A program made the position numbers and the translations under genes. The notes beneath the pieces were generated by a model. It made no database searches. It was not told the DNA's origin and saw only the letters and a program-made list of their open reading frames with translations. From Dermatemys mawii (Eukaryota > Chordata > Testudines > Dermatemydidae): DNA of 64,000 nucleotides. The stretch spans positions 17,906,969-17,970,968 of the forward strand of contig ML677334.1 in assembly GCA_007922305.1 (NCBI GenBank). The letters run 5' to 3'. How positions within the stretch are numbered: position 1 is the stretch's first letter; every line of letters starts with the position of its first letter. Below are positions 40,201-55,200 of the stretch, piece after piece.

Positions 40201-43200
40201 GACATCACCAAATCTGCCACCACTCAGCATTAACTGGTATCTTTATTAGCAGTCTCTCAGTTGTCCAAGAACTGACTGGACTCATCTAGAAAGATCACAC
40301 CTAGTGCTACATCAGATTTGAAACAGACTAGCTGGGCAGTTTGAATGAGTGTCCATTTCTGCTATTTAGGCAATGACTGCTTTATGGCTGGAGTACTTCA
40401 TAGTCCAGGGCTCCAACACCTAGTACCTTTTGCAATCAATAACTTAACCTAGGAGCCAATTCTGCCACCCTTCTGTTGAGCAGAACCCCCAGACTGCTAA
40501 ATGAATTGGACCACCTGCCGCATAAGGTTTAGTTCACTATGGTACAGGAATCAGGTCCTTAAAAACTGATAAAAGAATAAGGTTGACATTTTCAAGATTA
40601 TCTAAGGGTATGGTTACACTTACAGGATTATAGCGCTATTGGTTATAGCGGTCCCCTTATACAGCAATATGTATAGCGCTATTGTATGTCCACACTGAGA
40701 CGCGCCAGCGGTATAGCATGGCCCATTTGCGGCACTTCAGGTGGCATTAAGAGCAGCGCATTAGGGCAGGTATCCCAGCATTCAGCTGGGTGCAACGTGC
40801 TTTTTAAACGAGGGGGGTAAAGGGGGATGTGTTGTGTGTATGCAGAGGGAGAGAGCCAGTGATTTTTCCATCTTTTTGAGAGCCTGTCAGCGAGCCTGTC
40901 AGCATGTGTCCATTCACAGAGGGCTTTGTTTTCACACAGGCTCCCTCCTTAAACATTTGCATTGCTTATCTGCCGAGTTAAGAGAGAAACTCTAAAGAGG
41001 TACTTCCGCATTCCTCCAGCCGAGTTCAAAACAAAGGGAAGAGACGTCAATTGCCTTAAATGGCTCTAGGCATCTCAAGAGATCACTTGTAGCGCAGTGG
41101 GTGCCCACATTCTCACTGTAGCGCTACAGCAGCTGCACTACAGCCTTTATTCCCATGCGGAGGTGGATTACCAGGAGCGCTATAACTCCGCAGTTATAGC
41201 GCTCTACGTGACTTGCCAGTGTGGATGGGGAAGAGGTTATAGCGCTCCTGGGGGCTTTATAGCGTTATAAAGTGCCAGTGTAACCATGGCCTCAGAGAGT
41301 TGTACACCAAATTCCCATTTATTTAGGCAGCTTTGAAAATCTCAAACTAACTGTGTTATCAAAAGGCTTCAAAAGTAATTGTTGTTTCTGCCAATTGTAG
41401 CAGTGAACACATAGGACTAGATTCACAAAAGGACTTAGGTGCACAAGTGCCAGTTTAGGGACCTAAATCACAGAATCAGGTCCCTCTGTGATTCACAAAT
41501 CTCCAGCTCCGCTGCCCCCAAATCCTGTAGGCATTTAAACTCACTCTGTGCCTAAAAATCTGCAGTAAAAGTTCACAAGGAGCCTACATTTCTGCCATTA
41601 TTTGCCCTGCAGCCCCTCACCAGACATCCAGCTGCCTAAATCCCAGAACAATGCATGAACTAGAAGACAGACTTGCCTACCACATTGGGCATCTCCTCCT
41701 CCCCCGAAGCATATGAACTGAGACGTCTACCTCTCAGATGCATGTTTGAGCTGTAGCGTTATGGGGTATTCTGATGTTGTCCCTCAGTCTCGTGTTCAAA
41801 CTGTGGATAACTTTTAAAAAATCCAGAAGAGCAGAGGTACTGGGCGTCTCACATTGCAGGGGAGTAATCTGACCACCACATTATAGCATCATTCTTACGT
41901 TTACTCCCTCTCTGACTCTGGCTCCATTAATTTTGTTAAATTATATACTCATCCTCTGTCTGCAAGTGACTATATTGAAAGTTGGGGGTGGAAAAAAAAT
42001 ATTCCCACTTTAATAAGTGTCAAGGTTTTGCTTGGGTTTTTTTTAATAGGCACAGCTCAAAGATAAAAGTGTAAAACATTTGCCTTGGATTAATCCTCAA
42101 TTAAGAAGAATTGCTTGTTTTATCTGAAAAAGATTAGAGGGACAGATCAAGAGGATCTTGACTTGTCACTGCTTTGCACTGCACCACTAGTCTAATGCAG
42201 TCAATCTATGACCGCTAGCAGCGTATGACTCCAGTGGCAGAACACTAGATGGGGAGGGCTCTGAATTACTACAGAATTTTTTTTCCCAGGTGCTTGGCTG
42301 GTGCATCTTTCCCAGATGCTCGGGGTCTATCTGATTTTCTCCGGGGTCAAACTGACAGAGATGTTGGAGGGCTTTTCACCTTCCTCTGCAGCATGGTGGG
42401 GTTAAAGTAGTGTAAATTGTGGATTCTGTGTAACTTGGAATCTTTAAATCCTGATTTGTGTACTTCAGTGACTCAGCCAGAGGTTAGGGGTCTATTACAA
42501 GAGTGTGTGGGTGAGGTTCTGTAGCCTGCAATTTGAATATCTGTTCACTCAGTCTTCATGTTGTTTTCTCCATGGTATTTCATTTTGTTTTGGTTTTTTT
42601 ATGTGGGATAATTGGGGATCAAAAAACACCACAAAAAGAAAAAAGCTAATGTATTCATCTTGTAGACACAAGGTTTGTAAGTTATTTGATCTGAAGATAT
42701 TTACCTTGATGAACTTATCTCTCCTTCCACTTTTGAGTAATGAAGCCGATAAATTATGTTCCACTTGGTTTCTACTAAAAAAGTCATGAAAATTCCATCT
42801 TTTTCTCATTGAAATTTGATTAAAATATTTGTAGGAATTTTTACATTTTTCAACTAGTGCTATAGCTGATCAAAAACTGGATTATTTTTGTATAAAATAT
42901 TTGTCCAAAATGTCAAGTTTTATAGTTGAAATTCTAAATTGAGAAAAATCAGAATTGCAGAATTAAAAAAAAAAAAAATTTCAGTTCCTTGAGCCCAATG
43001 CCTTCTGAAACACACTGTTTGAACCATACCTTCCAACCCCAGCCTACCTTAATTCTGACATCGTCTCAAACTTTCCCAGAAATTTACCTGGTGCTTAAGG
43101 GCAGGTTTGAGAAAGCTGTGAACATTTGAGGAGTCTGGATGGTTAGATTTGAAGCTGGAACTCAGTCTTGCCTATAGTATGCATTATCTTCCCCACAGCT

Positions 43201-46200
43201 GTTACAATTAGAATAATTGCATTCAGTGCAACAAGGCTAAAAAGGAGAGTTCCCTTGTCTTTTTGGTAGGGCAAGCAGCTACTTTTTCCTGTGATTATAA
43301 AGTCCCTGTAATTATTTTGTTCTTTCTTCTTTTAGACAATCCTTCACAGGTTGGCAGTGTATCAATCACAGTAAAAGTCCTGGATGTGAATGATAATGCT
43401 CCTCAGTTTTCCAGGTTCTATGAAGCTTTTGTGTGTGAAAATGCAAAAGCTGGACAGGTGAGAAATCCTATGTCTGTGTGAGATGAATGTTGTCGCTTAT
43501 GTGCAGATACTGCATTTTATGGGTGCCCAAATCAGAATTGGATGCCTACATTTAAAAACTGGAGTGCCCATCTCTTAGTAGGGGAGGAAAAGATAAACAT
43601 TCCCTATTTTAGATCTGCCCTTTGCTTTCACTAAATCTGCTTCATGCCTATTTACCACTATAAAGTAGCCTGGAGTGACTGGGCTGACTTCATGATATGA
43701 ATTCTCTGAAGTCAACTGATTTATACCAGAGATAACTTTGTACAAACTATGCATAAAGAAGCCCCAGCATGAGGCAAAGAAGAAAAATCACTGTTTGGGT
43801 TTCCTAGGGGACAAACTTTCCAAGTAGCGCATGAGAATTTAGACATGCAGCTGCCATTAGGAATAACCGGAGTCCTGTGACTGAAGTGCTTTGCACCACT
43901 TTGAAACCTTCCTGGAATCAGTTTCAAAGTGCTGTTTAAGGCTGCTCAGGTCTATCGTTTCCCAGTTAATCACTTAGAAAACAAACTTCAGTGATATGAA
44001 TTCAAGCAGAAGTTTATTCCTTATATTAAAACTAAGCAAAGGGTTTGTCTCTGATTCTATTACATGCTCAGACTTAGCAGTAGCATATTCTATTGCTCCC
44101 CATTGAAATCAACAGGCTACTTATGGAGTAAGGGTTGGCAGAATCTAGCTCAGAATCAGCTTCTATTTTTAGTTTCTTTCCAAATAGCCTATTATATTCA
44201 TTGCTTAAGGCAATGCTTGTTCATTTTCTTATTGTTGACTCCATAGGAAAAACCTAATTAATTAAAAAAAATTAAGGGAGCTTAAATTTCACCATTTAAA
44301 GTCAATGGCAAAACTCCCACTGATTTAAGTGGAGTTAAAATTTCACTCAAGGTATTTTGAACTGTTGGTCAACTACACTATCACCGGCATTAGTTCTTCT
44401 GAAATCCAAATGCTTTTGCTAGTGCACATCCTTGATGACAGAATATATAGAATGAGGAGGGAAGTTTGTATTCTGTAAACTTACAGCAGTTTTAGCTTAT
44501 TATGTGAAGGTTAGTAGAAACCAATGAATGGAGCAGGGGCAGGAATTTAAATCTGACCATTTTTGGAGTGGCACATTCTGTGCCCCTGCCAATTATGTGG
44601 GGGGAGGGCATGCCCCCGCTTGCCTTCCCCCTTGTGCACACCCCTAGAAGGGAGTATTCATCACATGGAAAATTTACATACATAATGTTGAAGAACTGTC
44701 TCTTTTTCCTTCTTTTAAGCAAAGTGACATGTTTCCCTGTGAAACATTCCTTACTATTTAAAAATACTCACCTAGGGTTCAGTGTGGATAAGTGTCTGAA
44801 AGTTATCTACTTGGCAGTAGAAAATGAAGCTGGAAATCTATTGACAATGGGCTTTCTTGTGACATCTGATGCATGTGCTTCTGAGCATTTCAGAGCCTTC
44901 AAAAAAGGTTTGATTTAAGTTGGGAATGGGGGGTGGCCTGTCTGTTATTTTAACAATTTGTACCATCCCTAGTTTTACCAGGATTTTTATGATTGCAGTG
45001 AAATAAAATGAAGTCTAGAAAGCTTTCAATGTCTCACGTCATGACTTGTCCCTCACAAGACGGTCTTGCTCAAAAACTGCATTTGCTTTCACTTTTAGAG
45101 TATAATTCTTTAAGCGGTGTCTCCCTAGCAGGGCTGCTACCACTCTGTTTTGTTCTTGCATCCCATAGCTGATCCAGACAGTGAGTGCAGTAGACCAGGA
45201 TGACCCACAAGAGGGTCAGCACTTCTACTACAGTTTGGCTCCTGAGGCAGCTAACAACCCCAACTTCACTCTAAGGGACAATCAAGGTAATCAAAGTGAA
45301 CACAGTCAGTTAGTTACACTTATTTCTATAGCCTGTGTTGGACATGAGAGGCTTTGACTCATAGTGCGCTATGAGACTGCCATTTCCAATAATGCCAAGT
45401 GACACTTGCGCTTTAAAGGCGGCAATAAAATGACATATTATTTTATACACTTGAAGGTTATACAACATTTTCTTCTATATAAATATTTCCCAGTGATAGG
45501 CTCTTTTCTTTGAGGAAAAGGGTCAGCACTGTGCAAATTCAGATCTTGTGGTCATGCTGTAGGCATCTCAGATTTCAAGAGTGGGACCTGGTTAAAAAGG
45601 CAAGGCTTAAAGGTAGGATTAGAACTGGAACTGGGAGAAATAGAGAGCAAAATAATTTGACTCTTTTGCATCCTACGTGTTTTCTTCCAGGCACAGAAAG
45701 TGAATACTCTTATTTTTCCAGCATCTCCTCTCTTGTTCTCTAAGCTCTTTACAGTTGTTCACTTATTGCTCATAAAAAAGCTGTAAGAGTTATAGGGGAG
45801 ATGCATGGCACAGAGGTAAGAAGCCATCTAGGATACACAGAGCAGAAACGGAGAAGCCAGAGTAGAATACTCAAAACAAGAAACAGTAAGTAACAAGGGA
45901 AGACAGTGAAAAGCCATTGTCCAATAAATGTCCAGGAAATAAGCATGTTAGCTGGATGGTTCAAATGGGATCATTCAAAGTGAAAAATATTTGGAACTGT
46001 ACCTGCTCTTGCAATCCTTGCATACAGGATCAGGCCCAAAGTGTCCTTTATTCTCGCTTTAAGAGGTTACCACAACTATATAAACAAACATTCTCAGTGA
46101 AATATTTAGTGCAGAAGTGGCTCACCACATCTTTCCCAGTGGCACAGAGCTACACCTCTGCACTGCCATACAAGAGCCCTAGTACTGATTGTGGGGCTGA

Positions 46201-49200
46201 TACAGGGTTGGAAAATGATGCTTTCAGCCTGTGGAAGGAAGAAGTCTCTCCTGTACCTCAGCAGTGATCCCTCAAGTCAACTGATGGGTGGCAAAAGGGT
46301 TATTTCTGGTGCCTTAAGTGAGGTTACACTGTGAGTCTTCTACATTTGCCCCCAAAGTGAAGATCTTCCTCCCTCATGGAAAAGGAAAATTCTGCTGCTA
46401 GCTACAATATACAGCAATAGACTACAATGTTTAAAATCAGCTTCCAGCTTCACCTCTGCAAATAAATGGGGGCTCAGTGTGGTGGATGCAATTAATGGCA
46501 AGCACAACCTGTGTAACTGGATGTCTGAAAGGATGATTCAGTATTAATCAACACCTGGAATATTATTTCTGAAACTGGTGAACAACAAGGAGAGAAACCC
46601 CTTTGGGTAGTGGAGAAACAGCAAAATGTCTGTAAAAATGGGGAACAGATGGGCATCCTGTGTTCAGGTTATCAATTTATGTAAATTGGTCAAACTCCAT
46701 TGAAGTCAGGGGGATATAAACAAGTTTACACCAATTGACGATCTAACCCCTGTTGTCTATTCTCTGTTCAAGTTCCAAATCACTCTTGGATAGAAATGGT
46801 TAACATCTTATGATCTCCAGGGATCCAAAAGGGATAGATTAATATAGTTATATATGAGCACTCATTTCTCATGACAGCAATTAAGAACTGCCTAGGGCAA
46901 TATGGCTGTTAATTTTTGGAAAATAACTTTCTAGGACTAGTGATGGAGAGGCATAGGCATAGGCACCTTAACCTGTGGAGTTTACTTCCTTGAGAGTCAA
47001 CCAGAGCTTAACTTGGCTTAGGTGGCCTTTAAAAGCATGGAGTACAACCCACCTGTAATCAGGCATCTAAGAGACAACCAATTCACCAGTGAGAGGATCA
47101 GTCTTGGTAGACAGAGGCAATAAAGTCAGATCTTCAACTGACTTCAAAGGGAGATGGAGCAGAGCCTTAATTAGCTAATGTGGCCATACATCAGTGAGCT
47201 CTGGACGTGAATGTAGCTTATGGTGAACTGGAGTTGGATATGGGGCGGGTGTGGGTGTGTTTTAATAGTTAAGGTGCCCCAGTTCAGCAAGAGAGGCTGG
47301 GGACATTTCTAAATAAATAGAAATAAAGACACCTGCACCACCATTGGCCATGATCTGAATACAACATTGTTTCCTACTCCACCAAGTATCTGTCCATTCC
47401 TCTCCAGGCATATAGAGGAAAGTTTCTGGAGTCAATTATAAATGTAGATGGAGTTTCTGCCCTGGCTAACAAATGGGTACTTTTTAAAAGAATGCAAGTA
47501 GCAAGAAGGCCAGTGATTTTTCATAGCAGCAGGCCAATGCTATATCTGCTCATAATAGGTATTTGGAGAAGGGCCCAAAGGTCTCCCCATGCAACATTTT
47601 GTGACCTTATCTTTGTTTTGGGGATGGAGAAGGGACCAGGAGACATATTTTTCCAATGAAGTTGAAAGCAACCCTCACTGTAACATTTGGCAAACTAGGC
47701 TCATTGTGTCCGTGAGGCACTGTGCTAAAAAACTTGTAAAAATTCTTAGTATCAGATGTACTTTTTCTGTCTGAGGCTGTGCTTAGTAAAATGTATAGTA
47801 GTAGCAGCAGTGATTGAATAGCTGTGCCTCAGAGACATGTATCCTAGCAAACATAAGGATAGTACTGGTTACAAATCTGAAATGTACATGGAGTAGTTTA
47901 TGAACAGGATTGTATGATTTCAATAACCAAAGAGGTCCCAGAACTACCTGCAATCCATAAGAACCTACAGCCTGAACTATCCAGGCTGTAGTTCAGTGGT
48001 AACAAACAGTGATAAAACTTCATAATTATACTTTCAGAGTCCATTTGCAATCTAAAGAGATCTCCTAACATCCCCTCTAAATTCAGGAGTGCATATAGAG
48101 GGTAAAGGGACTAAGTGTTTTGGATGGGAGGACCTACAAATTAGTGAATAATTTCCTCAGTTCACAGAGAAGATTTCACCATAGTTGTCTCCTGACTCAA
48201 TCATCTGGCCTCCAGCTTCTGGTAAGGAAAGGAAATAGCAACCATGATGGGTACAAGCACCAGTTCCATACTGATATGTGGGTATTCGTTTCCACTCAAA
48301 CAAACATCCACCTCCTCTCCACACAGTATTTTAGTGTGTCCTGGTGACTTATGGGTTCTTAAAGACACTTTTCCTTAAATAAGAGGTTACCACGATCTCC
48401 GACATGAGAGAGGAAACCAACAAGCTGAAAATCCTGAGAAAATCAAAAGTTTCTTCTTCAAGGTTGGCTGTCTTTATTAAAGAAGGCTGCTGCTTCTCCT
48501 CCCCCTGTTCCCATCTCTGCTAAATTATTTTTGTATTAGTTATAAACTATGGTAATTACTTTAAGAAAACCAATACAAATTCTGAGGTAGATTATCCCCA
48601 GTCCTTTCACAGATTCATTGTGCCTTCCCCATCCCTACAAACCGAGGTTCTTAGATGCTGGAACTAGGGGTAGTGCTACATCCTGGGCTTGACGTGGTTT
48701 TCATCATATACAGGGTTTACAGTTTGGTTAAATGGCTTCCAGCACTCCCACTATACAAATTGTTCCAGCTCCCCTGCCAGGGTTTGTGGTGTTCCTGAAT
48801 TTGGTGGAGTACAGTGATTGCTCAGTTCTAATACTTTCAGGGGAGTAATCATCTCTGGTGGAGCAGGAGAAAACAACCACAGCACGCTCGGTGCACACCC
48901 CCCTACAAAGTCGCGCCTGCATGGCATGACATGACATATACTCCATCTCAGAGGATGGAGCATCATCTGTGCTCCCTCTGTTTGCCCAAAGGTTGGCTGA
49001 GGAGATGGTTCCTCTGTCAGAAGTGATACAGAGCTACATTGGTCTGTACTCAGGACTGTGGCTAAATACTACAGTCTATCCCTGATGAAAAGAAGCTGCT
49101 TCAGACTGTAGAGAGGTCAAGACTACCTGTGCTTTGGTATCACCCATATTTCATAGAACTTTGCCTTTGGGTTATGATCTAGCAGGTGTCCAGTATGGGC

Positions 49201-52200
49201 AAGTGGTGTATTCAGATTTCTGACATGCAACGTCATATTCCATCATATTATACACCCAGCAGTATTGCATCAAATCACACTGGCATTTGATGAGACATTA
49301 CTACGCGATATGGCACAAACTTATTGCACTTACAATGCAACAAGTCCAGCTAGTCTTTAGAGATGAACTGGCTCCCTGCCTGATATTAAGTGGCGTGACC
49401 CAGCCCCTGGGGCGTGCCTCCTATACAGCAAAGCACAAGGGTGCCCACTGAGAACTTGACTCATAACAGTACCAACTCATGCACTATGTGGGCAAATAAG
49501 AGGGGAGACTCCTTGGCCCAGAGAAACCAGAATCCTGGGACTGATAAAGTCTCCTTTTCCTCCCGCCCCCCAGTAACTTGACTGAGAGTGGAGGTTCATT
49601 GTCACCAGAATTGCATTCAGGACTTCTATTCTTCTTCAACTTTAAATAGGCTGTGCCTGTGTCCACATATGCTCTAGGCAAGGTCCCCTGTGCAGTCAGC
49701 CAGTCCCATAGTTTACCTTTTTGTCCAACTGCCACAGAACTATATCTGTGTATAAATTCAAATTTCCATTTCCTGCCTTCTCTTCAGCTTCTCCACCCAC
49801 TATGCTAAACAGGACAGTGTACTAACTGCTGGAGAAGAGGTGACAGAAGGCAACTGCCATTTTGCAGCTCCTAAGCTAGAGGTAGTCAATAGGCATGCCA
49901 TGGGCCAAATGTGAACTGCCAGATGCTTTTGAATGGACTGCAAAATATTTTTATTTACTTATTATCATCATTATTGTTAGTGTGGGGTGAAAAATGTTTC
50001 CACTGGAGTCTGGACTCTGATTATACCTTGAAATTTAGACCTGGACAAAAACCAGCTGACCAGCTCTCTCCTAAGCTTTCCCCTTGCTCCAGAGCTACTA
50101 CTGGGCACAGGAACAGAATTCTGCTCTGGTGCCATGGATGGCAGATACCTCCTTCTGCTGGCTGCCTCTGCTTCCCATTTTTAAAGCTGTGCAGTATATC
50201 AAATGGGCTGGTAATCTATAAGCATTGCCACAATCAGTGCTGTTAAATGGGGAGGGGTGGGAGGTTGTTCAACTTAAAACTGACAATAAAACTGTTTCCA
50301 CTGCAAACAAAGCAACTCTCTGTCCTAAGGCCATTTATACAAATTCCACATGTTACAGGTGGGAAAATGTCAGTTTTCCCTCTCCCCACTTTATTTTTGA
50401 ATGGAAGTTTTCCTACTACCGCTAGTTAGCGGTGTCTTTTATGCCAGCCAATGCTGTAAACAGTGACAGCACCAGGTACTTCTAAGGATATCAATACACC
50501 TGCTTAACCAACCAAAAGCACAGATGGCCAGCTCATTATTTCCTTTGAATCAATCAGAGGAGAGGTAGCAAAATTAAATAGGAAACTGCATGAGCTGAAA
50601 TTCAGAGATCTCAAAGCATCATTCCACCTAGGGGAGTTGGGGATGGAGTTTGTTGGCCTATCAAAGAGAAAAGGAGCTGTGGTCCTACAAATAAGTGGAT
50701 GCCCCAATATTTGAAAATCAATTGCACTAATGATTAGGACATTTGTACATAGGGCCAACATGTCTCTCCTACTCCTTCAGGTTCCTCCCTCTTAGCAGCA
50801 CAGACTGGTTAAGAGCGCTGCTACTACACTTTCCGACTTATTCCTGGGCCTTCCAAGAGGCATTGGGCTTGTCTAAATAGGAGGTTTAAACTGGACGAAA
50901 TCAAGTTAAACGGATGGGAAAAAATACTTGAGTACAGATGCTACAATTCATTATAGCTATTAACTCTGGAAGCTTCTTTCAAAGTGAAAGAAATCTGACT
51001 CAAATAGAGTTTGTTCTGTCTATTGTTTGTGTTCATGCAAAGCTGTTGTGCGCTTCTTTGGCAGTCCTCCAGCTGGTAGCCCACACTGCTTTCCAGGCAA
51101 CCATTAAATCCTTGTCTATTTACCTCTATGCCTTCCACCACTGTGGTGTCAAGCTGACCAGATGCCTCTTTCCCTGTTTAAAAACTGGCACGGGGCCAGA
51201 TTTTGTCGATTTTCTTCTGGATTTGAATACATCAGCATTGCTACTCCAGAAGCCCTAAAACATGCCTAGAGCAGCTGCTTGGAGCTGTACTGAGACCCTG
51301 AATCTCATCACCATCTGGGGAGAAGCATCAGAAAGCTCTTGTGGCCACTTGCCAGAATCAAGCTCTTCCTGTGGGCACATAACCAAGCAGGGCCTCAATC
51401 AGCACACCAAACTCTGCAGGGTGAAGAGCAAACAGCCCAGGAGGACGTACATTCGCACCAGGGATCCTGGGGAAAGGTCCAGCAGTGGCAATGTCACCTG
51501 GAGATATTTGAAGAGCTGGACAGAATTTTGATCAGTTACCCTACCCCACAAACCAGGAAGTGATGGACTCTGCTCTGTCCCTACCCAAGGACAACCTGCA
51601 AGATTCATTGGAGGATGAGCATGAGGAAGTCAGTGAAGACCTGTCCCCAGAATGCCAAGATTTCTTCAGGACTCAGAACCATGATGTTGGCCAGGTTGAG
51701 CCCACTTCCTGATGGGCAGCAACCAAGCCCAGTTCCCAGCCAGAAATCCAGGCTGGGACTGAGAAGGCCGATCCTCTCAAGGGAAGCTTGCCATGTAAGT
51801 ATCTATCTTTATAATTTATTATTTATTAATAATTATTATTAATAGTGTGCTATGCTAGCTTCAGTTTGGGTGCCCCATAGCCACAGCCACTTTAGTGAGC
51901 TAGGAGTCTTTCTGAGTCTCCAGTCATCCCCCGCCCCCCACCCCATACCCCTCAGTCCACATTGTATTTTTGGGCCCTCCATACATATTTTCAAAATAGC
52001 ATCTGTCTCATGCTAAAGCCCTGACCATTTTCAAGCCCACACTGTGAAGGGCACATGCCCATCCACCTATTTTTCTTTCCTCTCCCCATATCTGTCCTGT
52101 CTGGCAACACACTCCACAACCCCATTTGCCCTCTCAAAATGGCAGCCAGAAGCCTGGCACAGCCTCCACCCCCCACATCTCCTCAAGCTTATTTACATAA

Positions 52201-55200
52201 TGAAAACATTCATTTCTGCAAAATTCAACAGTTTATCAATGCAGGGGTTAAAGGAAGTTTGGTTACTATTCTCAGTTTACATGAAGTAGACATGGACACT
52301 GCATGCCTTTTCTGGTACAAAAACTACAGCTCCTCATGGAGGCATAGATGCTCTGTAACTGTGAATGCTTCAGATAACCACTGCAGAACCCTGTTTTTCT
52401 CTACACTTTCACCACATCTGTAAGGAAGATAAAGCAGAATCTAAGTCAAAGAAATTGCCTGATTTTGGTCTGGGCATTATGGAGGATGGCTATGCAGTCA
52501 TCCCCCTTCCATTCCTGCAGCATTTTGGGGAAAGAACCATCTTGATGAATAACTTCACAGCATCTCTCACTGGTCTGCCCTTTGCTTTTGTTCAATAAAG
52601 GCCATTCTCTGCCTTTTAGTCACTCACCTCTATGTAACATCACTGAGCCTAAGGAGATTGCTGAAGGGGGGATTGCTATCCAGGCCCCCCGCTCACCCCT
52701 ACCACACTATAGAATCAAAAATGCAAAATTCCCAACCCTTCACAAGCCTCTGAGCAAACCCAAGCAGCATATACCATATAGAAAAAATCCCTGTATCGTT
52801 CTCATTCACACACTTCTTACCATCTCTGAAGTTCCCCCAAGACTAGGAAGACTCTCAGAGAAAGAGAGTCACCAAGTGCATTGTGATGGGTTGGATCACA
52901 GACCCCCCTTCAAGACTGCCACCTGATATGCTGAGACTACCATTTTCCCTTCCAGCTTGGGACTTTAGCACCCTGTCTTGTTGAGCCAGACACACTAGCC
53001 TGCTGCAAAAACAGACCCAGCTCTGAATCATGTCCCCCAAAAGCTGCAGACTTAACTGAAAACAGCTTAAGAAGTGCTCCTGTCTCTAGCATCCAGACAC
53101 CAAGCTCCCAATGGGATCCAAACTCCAAATAAATCTGTTTTACTCTGTATAAAGCTTATACAGAATAAATTCAAATTGTCCACCCTCTATAACACTAACA
53201 GAGAGATGTGCACCGCTGTTTGCTCCCCCAGGTATTAGTCACTAGCTCTGGGTTCAATAATAAGCAAAAGTGATTTTATTAAGTTGGATATAAGTGGTTC
53301 CAAGTAATAATAGACAGAACAAAGTAAATTACCAAGCAAAATAAAACAAAAACATGCAACTCTAAGCCTAATACAGTAGGAAACTAAATGCAGATAAATC
53401 TCATCTTCAGAGATGTTCCAATAAACTTCTTTCACAGACTAGACTCCTTCATAGTCTAGGTCCACACCCCCATTATTACTGTCCTTTATTCCTGTTTCTT
53501 TCAGGCATCTCTTTGGGGTGAAGTGGCTATCTTTTGAGCCAGCCGAAGACAAAATGGAGAGGCTTCCAGGGCATTTTATAGTTTTCTCTCTTGTGGACAG
53601 AAACCCGTTTGTTCTTCTGTGCAAAGTCACAGCAATAAGATGGAGTTTTTAGTCACCTGGGCAAGTCACATGTGTATGAGTGATCCAGCTTTTTGCAGGC
53701 CAATGCCATTGTTTACATATTAGTTTGAACATTCTCAGGATAGCTCAGATGTGGATTGGCATCTCTCAAAGTCCATTGTCAGTTAAGTGTTTCTTGACTG
53801 GCCACTTACTGAGACTAGTCCTTTCTTAAGAAGCTGACCAAAAGCTTCACTGAGGCTACTTAGAATCAAACATATTGAGACACAAGTCCAAAGCCAATAT
53901 TCATAACTTTAAATACAAAAATGTTACACACATACAGAAAGCATAATTATAACCAGCAAACCACAACAACATTTCCAGACACACCCCACTTGGTCTCTTC
54001 TGTACAAGATCTGGTGCAACCACAGGACCCTGGTTGCAATAATGATCTATATGGTCACAGTTTATGTCAATAACATCACATGCATATTAAAAAATGCTAT
54101 CATAGCCTCTCTGGAAGATGAACAATAACCACTTATGTTTTCTTTCTTCCCACAGCCACAGCACTTGCAGTGGCCAGACCCTCCAGGACAAGGCCTTTTA
54201 TCAGTGGCTGAATGGCTGGCTGACATGATGGGGCAGAGACTTAAAATGCAGCATGAAATGTTTGTGGGCCTCATTGCAGAGGCCCAACAACAAATGAAAA
54301 TAGTGGAGAGATAGAGGCTGTACTTAGGCAAAGAGAAGGAAAAAGAAACAGCTCCTCGGAGAGACCATGGGGGTGAATGAAGACAGTGTCACAGTGGCAC
54401 GACTGGTGCAACCACTAGGCAAACTAGGCAACCGCATAGGGCGCCTAGTGATTGAGGGCACCAAAAAGCCCCCTCAGGGGAGGTGGTGGAGCGGAGATGA
54501 GCTGGGGCAGAGGGGCATGGGGTGGGCGCCCACAGCAAGTAGTGGGGGGCGCGCAAGGGAACTGCTCCCCGCCCCAGCTCACCTGTGCTCCGCCTCCTCC
54601 CCTGAGCACACCGCCTTGCTCTGATTCTCCTCCCTTCCCAGCCTTGCCGCACCAAACAACTGATTGGCGCCGCAAGCCTGGGAGGCGGGAAAAGTGGAGC
54701 GGCACCGACGTGCTCAGGGGAGGAGGTGGAGAAGAGGTGAGCTGGGGCACTGCAGGGTGGGGAAGGGCTCCCTAGGCGACGGGGGACAGAGAACTGCCAC
54801 GGGGGGGGGGCTCCCCGGGCGGTGGGGAGCTGCCGCAGGGAGGGAGCTGCCGCACGGCTCGGGGGCGAGGGGAGGGGAAGCACTAGGTGGAAGTTTTGCC
54901 TAGGGTGCCAAATATCCTTCCACCGGCCCTGCCAGGGATAGCACTGCAATGGCAAACAATGCTGTTGAAATAGACATGGAGATATGAAGACAAATCCTGG
55001 AGGCTACAGAGATCCAGAGGGATCTGCTGCAGCTTCTGTTAACCAGGACCCAGCCATGTTATGCAGCCCCTGACAATACAGGGTAGGTGGGAACACTAGC
55101 AACAGAGTGTACAACTGTACACCCGGCAGAGTACCCCCAACTCCTCAAAGGCCATTCCGTCACAGATCCAAGATCAGGACAGCAAGAACAGTTTCACCTG

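Larger units (their letters stand above)
39415..43335 (+). other. CDH20: CDH20 intron 7 (3.9 kb)
   Basis: Bordered by GTAAGT and TTCTTTTAG. It holds a MITE (40606-41293), a possible dispersed repeat (41410-41960) and a poly-A run near 42966. 39480-40600 and 42000-43330 show no recognisable feature. Confidence 0.8.

Noticed and set aside
54389..54955. 188-codon minus-strand ORF and overlapping + ORFs
   Set aside because: They lie in the GC-rich hAT element at 54398-54931, are open on several frames at once, and have Pro/Ser/Arg-rich composition without domains.
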